A stretch of DNA of 12,401 nt, taken from positions 1-12,401 of the forward strand of contig JAUILJ010000141.1 in assembly GCA_030433055.1 (NCBI GenBank), read 5' to 3'. The stretch is from Polyangia bacterium. GTDB lineage: Bacteria; Myxococcota_A; Polyangia; Polyangiales; Polyangiaceae. This document shows positions 7,465-12,401 of this stretch, piece after piece (the stretch's first letter is position 1; each line of letters opens with the position of its first letter). A program made the position numbers and the translations under genes. The notes under the pieces were generated by a model. It was not told the origin of the DNA. It saw only the letters and a program-made list of their open reading frames with translations, and ran no database searches.

Positions 7465-7746
7465 GCGCCTTGGCTGTCGTTTGTGACGCCCTGAGCGACG
7501 CTCCAGGCCGACAGCTGGGCGGTAGATTTCCGTCTCGAGCGATTCGCCGAAGGGGCGTGCCGTTCATCATCTCCACGTGCACCCGCGCTTGAGATAAGGT
7601 CGCGCGGCTCTGCGAGGTGCCCGTGCGAGGCAGCCTCAGAGTGGCTCGCGTAGCTATTTTTCGCGCGAGTCGGATCCCTTCGCCGACCCAGGAGCGGCAC
7701 GCCATCGCCGGAGCCCCCAGAGGGCACGGCATGACGGAGGACACCG
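7465..7746. other. Divergent intergenic region with probable promoters for both blocks
   Basis: This 282-base gap separates the minus-strand protease gene from the plus-strand HEAT-repeat gene, so it should hold promoters in both directions. No conserved reading frame was recognised; the frames crossing it are Arg/Ser-rich and look like non-coding readings. Visible elements are a TGCGAGG direct repeat (7611-7617 and 7624-7630) and a single A/T-rich patch, TAGCTATTTTT (7651-7661), bordered by CG-rich sequence that could contain a -10 region. No convincing -35/-10 pair or sigma-54 box was found. Confidence 0.5.
7736..7740 (+). promoter_or_regulatory. Strong Shine-Dalgarno site for the HEAT-repeat gene
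   Basis: GGAGG lies six bases before the ATG at 7747, the best ribosome-binding site in the window. It confirms this start, and so confirms that the protein begins with a cytoplasmic segment and not with a signal peptide. Confidence 0.85.
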
Positions 7747-10425
7747 ATGCTCGATTCCAGCCAACCCGAACCCGTTCAGCGACCCGCCGTCTTTCCTCCC
7801 AAGGTGCCCATGGAGCGAGTCCACCTCGCCAAGTGGCCACCAGACGATGATGATGATGTGGGTGGCGGAGGCGGGCTGCCCGCGGGAGGCGGTGGCGGCG
7901 GTGTGCCTGCAGGCGGCGGCTTCGACTCCGGGGACGGCAACTTCAAGAAGGGGCGCTTCAAGCCGATCGCGATCCTGGTTGGGTTGCTCGCAGTGGGCGG
8001 CCTGGCTGGGGCGCTGATCCTCGGCGGCAAGCAAGACGCAGAGAAGCTCACGGTGGAGCAAGCCGAAGAGCAGAAGAAGTCGATCTTCATCCTGCCGGAG
8101 AGCGAGCAGCTGCCTCTGTGGCGCAAGTGGGCGACGGGTGACCGCAGCGACTACCTGAAGCAGGAGGCGATCAAGCAACTCGCCTACAACAAGGATCCCG
8201 CCGGTGTAGATCTCGCCATCGCCGCCTTGAAGGATCCGTCAGCGCCCGTTCAGGCGCAGGCTGCCGTGGCCCTCGCGTGGTACGGCCCGAAGCTCGCTGA
8301 GAAGGCCAAGCAGCCTCTGCTCGAGGCGCTCAAGACGGCAGGCCCAGGGGCCAAGCCTCAGATCGCATGGGCCTTGGTTGAGCTTGGCGATGGCACGGCC
8401 TTCAAGGAGATCATGACCCTGTATCGGCTGGGTCACCTCTCGAAGGTCCAGCGGCTGGACGGCGGCGTGGCGTTCGACACCGAGAAGATCGTCGCCCTCG
8501 TGAGCCTCGATGACCTCGCGAAGCTGTACAAGGATGAGAGCGGTGCCGTGCGGCAACTCGTAGCGACCGTGCTCAGCCGTCACGCAGATCCCAAGTACAC
8601 CGACCAGCTGATCGAGTTGCTGAACGACAAGGACAAGGAGATCAGCCGTCAGGCGGCGCCAGGTCTGGGCAAGATCGGCGATGAGCGCGCCCGGCAGCCG
8701 CTGGTGCGAGCCATCAAGGGCGCTGACAAGGACAGCCGCAAGGAGTACCTGAAAGCGCTGCGCGACGGCATCGGCACCGCGGGCCTCGTACTGGCGTTCG
8801 ACACCATCGAGGAAGGCGACACGCCGGAGCAGGCCTGGCACCAGACCAAGGTGATCATGGACATGATCCGCGAGCTCGCGGATCCTCGCGGAGGCGACGC
8901 GCTGTTCACCTACATCGCGACCAAGCCGCACATCCACTGGCAGACCGAGGCGGCGTTCGCCCTCGCAGAGATCGGCGACGTACGCGCCGCGCCCACGCTG
9001 GCCAAGCGCCTGCGCATGGATCCGCTCAAGATCTACTCGGACAAGAACGACTACGAGATGATGCTCAAGCGGGACGACAAGGAGCGCGTCGTCGCCGCAC
9101 GCATGCTGGCTGACCTGGCCTCGCTGCACCCTGAGAAGCACGAGCAGCTACGCATCCAGTCTGAAGACGCGCTGATCTTCTGGATTCATGATCTGCCGAC
9201 GCCCCACGCCAACGGTCTTCGCGCGCTCTCGAACATGAAGAGCGAGAAGGACCTGAAGCAGCTGCGAGACTGGGCGTTCCCCTCGGAGGCGCTGCCCCTC
9301 GAAGGCCAGCAGCCGCCCTTGCCCAAGGCCTGGGAGATCGCCCAGAGCGCGCTGCGCTACATCGGCACCTACCAGGACAAGCAGGACTTCCCGAACCTGA
9401 CCAAGCAGTTCGATCGCAAGCCGCCGGACATCACGGTCACCATGGACGGCCTGATGGGTGGCGGTATCGCGATGCTCGGCATGGCCCTGCGTGCGATTGG
9501 CTACGGCGCCGCCGACGGCCTCAGCGAGTTTGGGGACAACCAGGCCTTCGATCCGATGCTCGAGTACATCGAGCGCCCCAAGGAGAACGAGCAGAGCCGC
9601 ATGCGAGCCTGCGCGGCCCTGGCTTGGGTGGCCAAGGACGAAGACATGATCGAGGTCGCGAAGAAGATCGGCGAGTACAGCAAGCCCGACAAGGAGGATC
9701 AATTCCGCCGGGAATGCCTGCTCGAGACGCTGATCCAGCGGCCCACGAAGGGCACCTCTGCGGCGCTCGTCGAGTTGTTGACACCAGAGGCCTCGCTCAA
9801 GGCTCGCAATCAGACCGCGCGGGCGATCGGCATGGCCGGGTTCGATCAGACGGTCGAGGACAAGCTGTTCAAGCTGATGGAGAACGACGCCCTGCGCGTC
9901 GACGCCGCGCTGGCGCTGATGCTGGGCGGCAGCGAATCGACCGCCAAGCGAGCAATGGCGTTGTTCGCGGACAAGGACAAGACGGAGGTCGAGGCGCTGC
10001 AGCAGCTCTGGTACAACACGTTCGGCTACTGGAGCACGGAGGACCTGGCGTCGGGTCGGATCTTCCGCTGGATCGACAACGCGCAGGCCATCAGCCAGGT
10101 GCCGATCAAGCAGACTCCCCAGGAGTGGGCTCGTGTCATGCTCGAGAAGCAGCTGAACAACCTGTCCATCGACAACGGCCCGCACTCCTTCACCCGGGTG
10201 GTGATGCGGATGCGCCTGATGGAGATGGCCAAGGGCAGCGATCAGCCCAAGCGCGACGGCGCGATTCGCGCCCTCAAGTTCATGGGTGAGCAGGGCGTGC
10301 TGCTCTCACTCCGGGACGAGAAGGGGCCCACCGGCGAGGCGGCCAAGGCGGCCTATCACGACCTGATGAACCCGAAGATCGTGACGGGCGTGAAGATGCC
10401 TGAGGGCGCGACGAAGGACGAGTGA
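7747..10425 (+). CDS. Single-pass membrane protein with a large HEAT-repeat domain
   Basis: An 892-residue protein. Residues 1-71 form a hydrophilic N-terminal segment containing an Asp run (DDDDD, 33-37) and a Gly-rich double unit (GGGGGLPAGGG, GGGVPAGGG). The basic KKGRFK leads into one hydrophobic helix (about 74-94, IAILVGLLAVGGLAGALIL). By the positive-inside rule the N-terminus is cytoplasmic and the remaining roughly 800 residues are periplasmic. That large part is built of HEAT/PBS-lyase-like helical repeats, for example DPSAPVQAQAAVALAWYG, DKDKEISRQAAPGLGKIGDE and TEAAFALAEIGDVRAAPTLA, continuing to the C-terminus (AIRALKFMGEQGVLLSLRDE). HEAT arrays are protein-binding scaffolds; no catalytic motif is seen. 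The strong GGAGG site fixes the start. It is first in a probable three-gene operon with a lipoprotein and an NTF2-like protein. Its role is unknown; a scaffold joining inner-membrane and periplasmic partners is inferred only from architecture. Confidence 0.9.
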   Translation: MLDSSQPEPVQRPAVFPPKVPMERVHLAKWPPDDDDDVGGGGGLPAGGGGGGVPAGGGFDSGDGNFKKGRFKPIAILVGLLAVGGLAGALILGGKQDAEKLTVEQAEEQKKSIFILPESEQLPLWRKWATGDRSDYLKQEAIKQLAYNKDPAGVDLAIAALKDPSAPVQAQAAVALAWYGPKLAEKAKQPLLEALKTAGPGAKPQIAWALVELGDGTAFKEIMTLYRLGHLSKVQRLDGGVAFDTEKIVALVSLDDLAKLYKDESGAVRQLVATVLSRHADPKYTDQLIELLNDKDKEISRQAAPGLGKIGDERARQPLVRAIKGADKDSRKEYLKALRDGIGTAGLVLAFDTIEEGDTPEQAWHQTKVIMDMIRELADPRGGDALFTYIATKPHIHWQTEAAFALAEIGDVRAAPTLAKRLRMDPLKIYSDKNDYEMMLKRDDKERVVAARMLADLASLHPEKHEQLRIQSEDALIFWIHDLPTPHANGLRALSNMKSEKDLKQLRDWAFPSEALPLEGQQPPLPKAWEIAQSALRYIGTYQDKQDFPNLTKQFDRKPPDITVTMDGLMGGGIAMLGMALRAIGYGAADGLSEFGDNQAFDPMLEYIERPKENEQSRMRACAALAWVAKDEDMIEVAKKIGEYSKPDKEDQFRRECLLETLIQRPTKGTSAALVELLTPEASLKARNQTARAIGMAGFDQTVEDKLFKLMENDALRVDAALALMLGGSESTAKRAMALFADKDKTEVEALQQLWYNTFGYWSTEDLASGRIFRWIDNAQAISQVPIKQTPQEWARVMLEKQLNNLSIDNGPHSFTRVVMRMRLMEMAKGSDQPKRDGAIRALKFMGEQGVLLSLRDEKGPTGEAAKAAYHDLMNPKIVTGVKMPEGATKDE
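7861..7920 (+). repeat. Gly-rich low-complexity coding repeat
   Basis: Encodes residues 39-58 of the HEAT protein, in which two imperfect units of the form Gly-run + (L/V)PAGGG occur in tandem. It lies just after a GAT trinucleotide run that encodes part of the Asp5 stretch. The segment is probably a flexible cytoplasmic linker before the transmembrane helix. Confidence 0.65.
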
Positions 10426-10458
10426 GGGCGAGGGCTCGCGGAGCGCAAACGGCGGTCC

Positions 10459-10472
10459 CCGCTTCAAAGCGG
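10459..10472 (+). repeat. Short inverted repeat between HEAT-repeat and MopE/YfaP-like genes
   Basis: CCGCTT (10459-10464) and AAGCGG (10467-10472) are complementary across two bases, in the 67-base gap after the HEAT-repeat gene and 20 bases before the next GTG. The loop is too small for a good terminator and there is no U-run. It might be an operator-like palindrome or chance. Confidence 0.3.
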
Positions 10473-10492
10473 AGTGCTAGAGTCAGCGCTGC

Positions 10493-11119
10493 GTGAGGTC
10501 TCCGTTCAAAGCCCCAATGACCAAGGCGCCCAGGCTGATGCTCGGCGCCTTGGCTCTGTTTGTCATCGCCGAGGCCTGCAGCCCTGCGCGCCCCGCGGAG
10601 AGCGGCAAGTCAAAGCAGAAGCTCGAGCTGACCAACGTCTCGCTCCCGCCGGGTGTGGTGCTGGAGCGGGTCTGTGTGCCCAGCGGACCCGAGCTTTGCT
10701 TCAACGCCATCGATGACAACTGCAACGGCGTGCTCGACGAGGGCTGCGGACTGCACACCGGGCTCGTGCAGTTCACGATCGCCTGGAACGAGGCGGACGC
10801 GGACGTCGATCTCGAGGTGACGGATCCCAGCGGAGAGCTGGTCGAGGTCGGCCGCGTGAGCGAAGACGGCCTGGTCAAGGAGCGTGACTGCCCAGGCTCT
10901 CGCAACGAATGTCTGGGCCAGAACATCGAGAACGTGTTCCTCGACCAGGGCGAGCCGGCTCGCGGTGAATACGAGGTGGTGATCCGCGTGGAGAAGCTCG
11001 GCACGTCTCAACCGCCGCTCGAGGTCACGCTCGGTGCACGGGTCGGGCCGAAAACCTTTGCCACACGGATTCAATTCAAGGCGGATGACGAGCAGCAGAA
11101 GCTGGTCTTCGAGCTGTGA
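10493..11119 (+). CDS. Probable lipoprotein with a MopE-type metal-binding motif and a YfaP/DUF2135-like domain
   Basis: A 208-residue envelope protein. A hydrophobic stretch (LMLGALALFVIAEAC, 15-29) followed by a small, charged linker fits a signal peptide with Cys29 as lipidation site, although Glu at -2 makes the lipobox poor. Residues 69-85 read CFNAIDDNCNGVLDEGC, the Cu-binding MopE-type motif 'C-x-N-x-x-D-D-x-C-x-G-x-x-D-E-x-C' known from Methylococcus MopE and common in myxobacterial surface proteins. Residues 92-170 contain FTIAWNEADADVDLEVTDPSG and later GEYEVVIRV, the 'W-x-x-x-x-D-V-D-L-x-V-x-x-P-x-G' pattern of YfaP/DUF2135 beta-sandwich domains. The start is uncertain: GTG at 10493 or ATG at 10517, the latter giving a shorter, more typical signal-peptide n-region. 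The stop overlaps the start of the next gene (GTGA at 11116-11119), so the two are translationally coupled. It probably acts in the periplasm or on the outer membrane with the HEAT protein. Confidence 0.88.
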   Translation: MRSPFKAPMTKAPRLMLGALALFVIAEACSPARPAESGKSKQKLELTNVSLPPGVVLERVCVPSGPELCFNAIDDNCNGVLDEGCGLHTGLVQFTIAWNEADADVDLEVTDPSGELVEVGRVSEDGLVKERDCPGSRNECLGQNIENVFLDQGEPARGEYEVVIRVEKLGTSQPPLEVTLGARVGPKTFATRIQFKADDEQQKLVFEL

Positions 11120-11550
11120 CGGATAGCCCGGCCAGCCTGATTCAGGCTTTCTTCGCCGCGTTCGACAACCGCAGCGGGCCCGCGCCCGTCGACCGTCTGT
11201 ACGAGCTGTGCCTGGAAACCGTGAGCATCATCAACGCCACTCAGCGGCCGCACCGAGCGATGGGTCTCGCGGAGTTCGTTGAGCCGCGGCGAGTGCTGCT
11301 GCAAGCTGAGCTGGTCGCCTTTCATGAGTGGGAGGTCGAAGGGCGAGGGGTGACATTCGCGGACACTGCTGTGCACGTCTGTTTGTATGAGAAGGCAGGT
11401 GTGCTGCATGGCGAGGCGTTCCAGGGCCGCGGGGTGAAGACCTTCCAGCTCGTGCGCGTGGAAGCCGGCTGGCGAGTCGCGAGCCTTGTCTGGGAAGATG
11501 AGCGCCCTGGAGTCAGCTTCGGTCCAGAGTGCTTGCTCGGGGCGACGTAG
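11116..11550 (+). CDS. NTF2-like / SnoaL-like fold protein
   Basis: A 144-residue soluble protein starting at a GTG that overlaps the previous stop by four bases (GTGA), so it is probably translated by coupling. The order is an N-terminal helix LIQAFFAAFDNRSG, a second helix segment, and a run of strands ending in VKTFQLVRVEAGWRVASLVW. This last segment is the characteristic closing strand pair of NTF2-like superfamily proteins (DUF4440/SnoaL), 'F-x-L-V-x-x-x-x-G-W-R-I-x-x-x-x-W'. The length agrees with the family. These cone-shaped folds either bind small ligands or serve as assembly domains; no catalytic residues can be assigned here. There is no signal peptide. A hairpin that may end the transcript lies 50 bases downstream. 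Confidence 0.87.
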   Translation: MTDSPASLIQAFFAAFDNRSGPAPVDRLYELCLETVSIINATQRPHRAMGLAEFVEPRRVLLQAELVAFHEWEVEGRGVTFADTAVHVCLYEKAGVLHGEAFQGRGVKTFQLVRVEAGWRVASLVWEDERPGVSFGPECLLGAT

Positions 11551-11835
11551 GGCGACGCGCCCTCTGCGATCGCGTCTGCTCGTTGCCTGAAGGTCAGCGA
11601 TGGGGCTGCTGCCCCATGCCCCGTAGGCTGCTTGATCATCGGCGCGGGTTTTGGGGGTTAGGCGCAGCGGTTGGGACCCTGGGGACCGGGGCGAGCGTCG
11701 TCTTGTGCGAGGTGTTGCGCTGCCAGGCGCCGCGCGATGCGGCTCGCTTTTGGATCGGGGGTGTGTGCGCCGCTCGCGCAGGACGATCCGGCGAGTTCGC
11801 GAACAGGATTGGCAAGAGCCGCCACTCGGCACAAC
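11551..11835. other. Intergenic region with hairpin and G-rich tract
   Basis: 285 bases between the NTF2-like and TPR genes. No reading frame here has a recognisable protein; the frame upstream of the TPR start is open but rich in Arg, Ser and Cys with mixed third bases, so I do not count it as coding. It holds the hairpin at 11600-11617 and a G-rich stretch at 11646-11691. The promoter of the TPR gene should lie here, but no clear boxes were seen. Confidence 0.5.
11600..11617 (+). terminator. Perfect 7-bp hairpin after the three-gene block, candidate terminator
   Basis: ATGGGGC (11600-11606) pairs with GCCCCAT (11611-11617) around the tetraloop TGCT, 50 bases after the stop of the NTF2-like gene. 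The stem is GC-rich and perfect. No U-run follows, so termination is inferred from position. Confidence 0.45.
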
Positions 11836-12240
11836 ATGCCGGCCCTCATGTCGGCACTCCAGCGCGCTTTGGAAGCGCTCCAACGCGGAAACCCCCTCTC
11901 CGGTGAGCGTATCGTCACCGACGCGGCCAAGATAGCCGTGCAAAGTTTTGGTCCTCAGAGTGGTCGCGCATGCCACGCTCACTTCGAGGCGTCCCAGTTC
12001 TTCCATGCCGCGGGCAAGCCTGAGGAGATGCTCATGTCTCTCCGCGCGGCAGCGCGCATCGCCCCTGCGAACGAAGATGAACAGGCCGCTCGCTTCGGCT
12101 ACCTGTTCCAGCTAGGGGCGGCTCTGGATCGGGCGGGACAGCTCGCCGAGGCCGAGCGGGTGTTGCGCGATCTGGTCAGCGATCTCGGTGAAGCGTACGG
12201 CGAGCTCAGCCAAGCCTCGGCGACCGGGAACACCGCGTAG
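11836..12240 (+). CDS. Tetratricopeptide-repeat protein, apparently C-terminally truncated
   Basis: A 134-residue helical protein from ATG 11836 (an in-frame ATG at 11848 is also possible; neither has a good ribosome-binding site). TPR-like helix pairs are visible: SALQRALEALQRGNPLSGER, then AHFEASQFFHAAGKPEEMLM, then FGYLFQLGAALDRAGQLAEA followed by ERVLRDLVSDLGEAYG. The pattern resembles a longer TPR family in Myxococcota and Planctomycetes in which the last motif continues into 'YG-x-x-HPGYAFGLEPLA' and further repeats. Here the homology stops after EAYG (codon ending 12201), and a non-matching tail ELSQASATGNTA leads to a TAG. That tail may be sequence fused on at a breakpoint. A convergent hydrolase fragment ends at the same place. 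TPR proteins are protein-interaction scaffolds; no specific role can be given. Confidence 0.7.
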   Translation: MPALMSALQRALEALQRGNPLSGERIVTDAAKIAVQSFGPQSGRACHAHFEASQFFHAAGKPEEMLMSLRAAARIAPANEDEQAARFGYLFQLGAALDRAGQLAEAERVLRDLVSDLGEAYGELSQASATGNTA

Positions 12241-12401
12241 GGCACGATGCGATCGAGCCGTTCGAAGGACACGATGTTCGAATCTGTGAACACCTTGTTG
12301 TCGGCACTGGTCATGAAGAGGATCGGAGTCTCGACGTCAGCTGCATACTGTAAGTAGTCGTCGGGTAGTCGGTCGTAGGTCCGGTCACCCACGGCGTACT
12401 T
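12099..12401 (-). CDS. Alpha/beta-hydrolase fragment, open to the right window edge and apparently missing its C-terminus
   Basis: The minus-strand frame is open from the window edge (K-Y-A precedes GDRTYDRLPDDYLQY), so the gene begins outside. About 54 residues (12401 to 12240) match the distal part of an alpha/beta-hydrolase family that is often associated with GMC/cholesterol-oxidase-like proteins. VETPILFMTSADNKVFTDSN carries the acidic catalytic position (the Asp of SADNKVF), followed by IVSFERLDRIVP. In relatives this is followed by a strand and the catalytic-His motif 'FPGYGHQDVFMG'. Here the frame instead runs antisense through the TPR gene (YAVFPVAEAWLSS, then Arg/Ser-rich sequence) to a stop at 12099. 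The catalytic His is therefore lost, and the product is probably non-functional. Only 12240-12401 should be regarded as real hydrolase sequence; the rest is an out-of-context tail. Confidence 0.6.
   Translation of the reverse strand, partial: KYAVGDRTYDRLPDDYLQYAADVETPILFMTSADNKVFTDSNIVSFERLDRIVPYAVFPVAEAWLSSPYASPRSLTRSRNTRSASASCPARSRAAPSWNR

Noticed and set aside
7451..7850. Small genes in the divergent gap (frames at 7451-7840, 7437-7727 and 7617-7850)
   Set aside because: All overlap the start region of a well-supported gene, are rich in Arg/Ser/Ala, lack ribosome-binding sites and show no recognisable motif.
8239..10185. Two long minus-strand frames (300 and 345 codons) opposite the HEAT-repeat gene
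   Set aside because: They are antisense shadows of a strong GC-biased coding frame: Leu/Arg/Val-rich composition, no recognised domain, and no ribosome-binding sites. The plus-strand protein has clear repeats and a strong Shine-Dalgarno site.
11671..11835. N-terminal extension of the TPR frame upstream of ATG 11836
   Set aside because: The frame is open, but the sequence (Cys/Arg-rich, mixed third codon positions) does not look coding and contains no TPR helix; the repeat pattern begins just after 11836.
11071..12006. Minus-strand 311-codon frame spanning the NTF2-like gene and the intergenic gap
   Set aside because: Arg/Ser-rich composition with no domain. It covers a well-supported NTF2-like gene and a TPR start in antisense, and its middle is equally non-descript in the gap.

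Overview
This GC-rich window most likely comes from a Myxococcota (myxobacterial, Polyangiales-like) chromosome. The clues are a lipoprotein with a long Gly/Ser/Thr linker after its lipobox, a probable MYXO-CTERM-type C-terminal anchor, a CPBP glutamic protease resembling the myxosortases, a MopE-type metal-binding motif in a second envelope protein, and a GYF_2/GAF protein. No tRNA, rRNA, CRISPR array, insertion sequence or phage gene was found. Family assignments were made by eye from motifs; no database search was run.

Layout. The left edge holds the 3' end of a plus-strand gene for a probably exported protein with a concanavalin A-like C-terminal domain, followed by a strong compound hairpin (499-537). 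Two plus-strand genes come next: a GYF_2+GAF protein (649-1449) and a protein of unknown function (1503-2114). A block of five minus-strand genes runs from 7464 down to 2115. In transcription order these are the CPBP intramembrane protease (candidate myxosortase), nadC, a PKD/beta-propeller lipoprotein with a C-terminal transmembrane and Arg tail, a TerB-like protein, and an APH-fold kinase of the ACAD10/11-LvaA type. The last of these ends tail-to-tail with 1503-2114 and no intergenic base. Perfect inverted repeats sit just upstream of the lipoprotein gene (9 bp) and of the TerB-like gene (8 bp), and a run of ten G lies upstream of the lipoprotein gene on its own strand.

A second plus-strand block diverges from the protease. 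It encodes an 892-residue single-pass membrane protein with a long HEAT-repeat domain (7747-10425), a probable lipoprotein with a MopE motif and a YfaP/DUF2135-like domain (10493-11119), and an NTF2-like protein (11116-11550) that overlaps the previous stop codon. The three are probably co-transcribed.

At the right edge a plus-strand TPR protein (11836-12240) and a minus-strand alpha/beta-hydrolase fragment entering from beyond the window meet tail-to-tail. Both appear to lose their family's C-terminal part within about 40 bases of each other, which suggests a rearrangement breakpoint or an assembly join.

The most interesting content is the envelope-sorting theme: a candidate myxosortase two genes upstream of a protein carrying both an N-terminal lipobox and a Cys + hydrophobic + Arg-rich C-terminus. 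The myxosortase/MYXO-CTERM concept is already described in the literature; the dual-anchor protein and the linkage here are what deserve checking.
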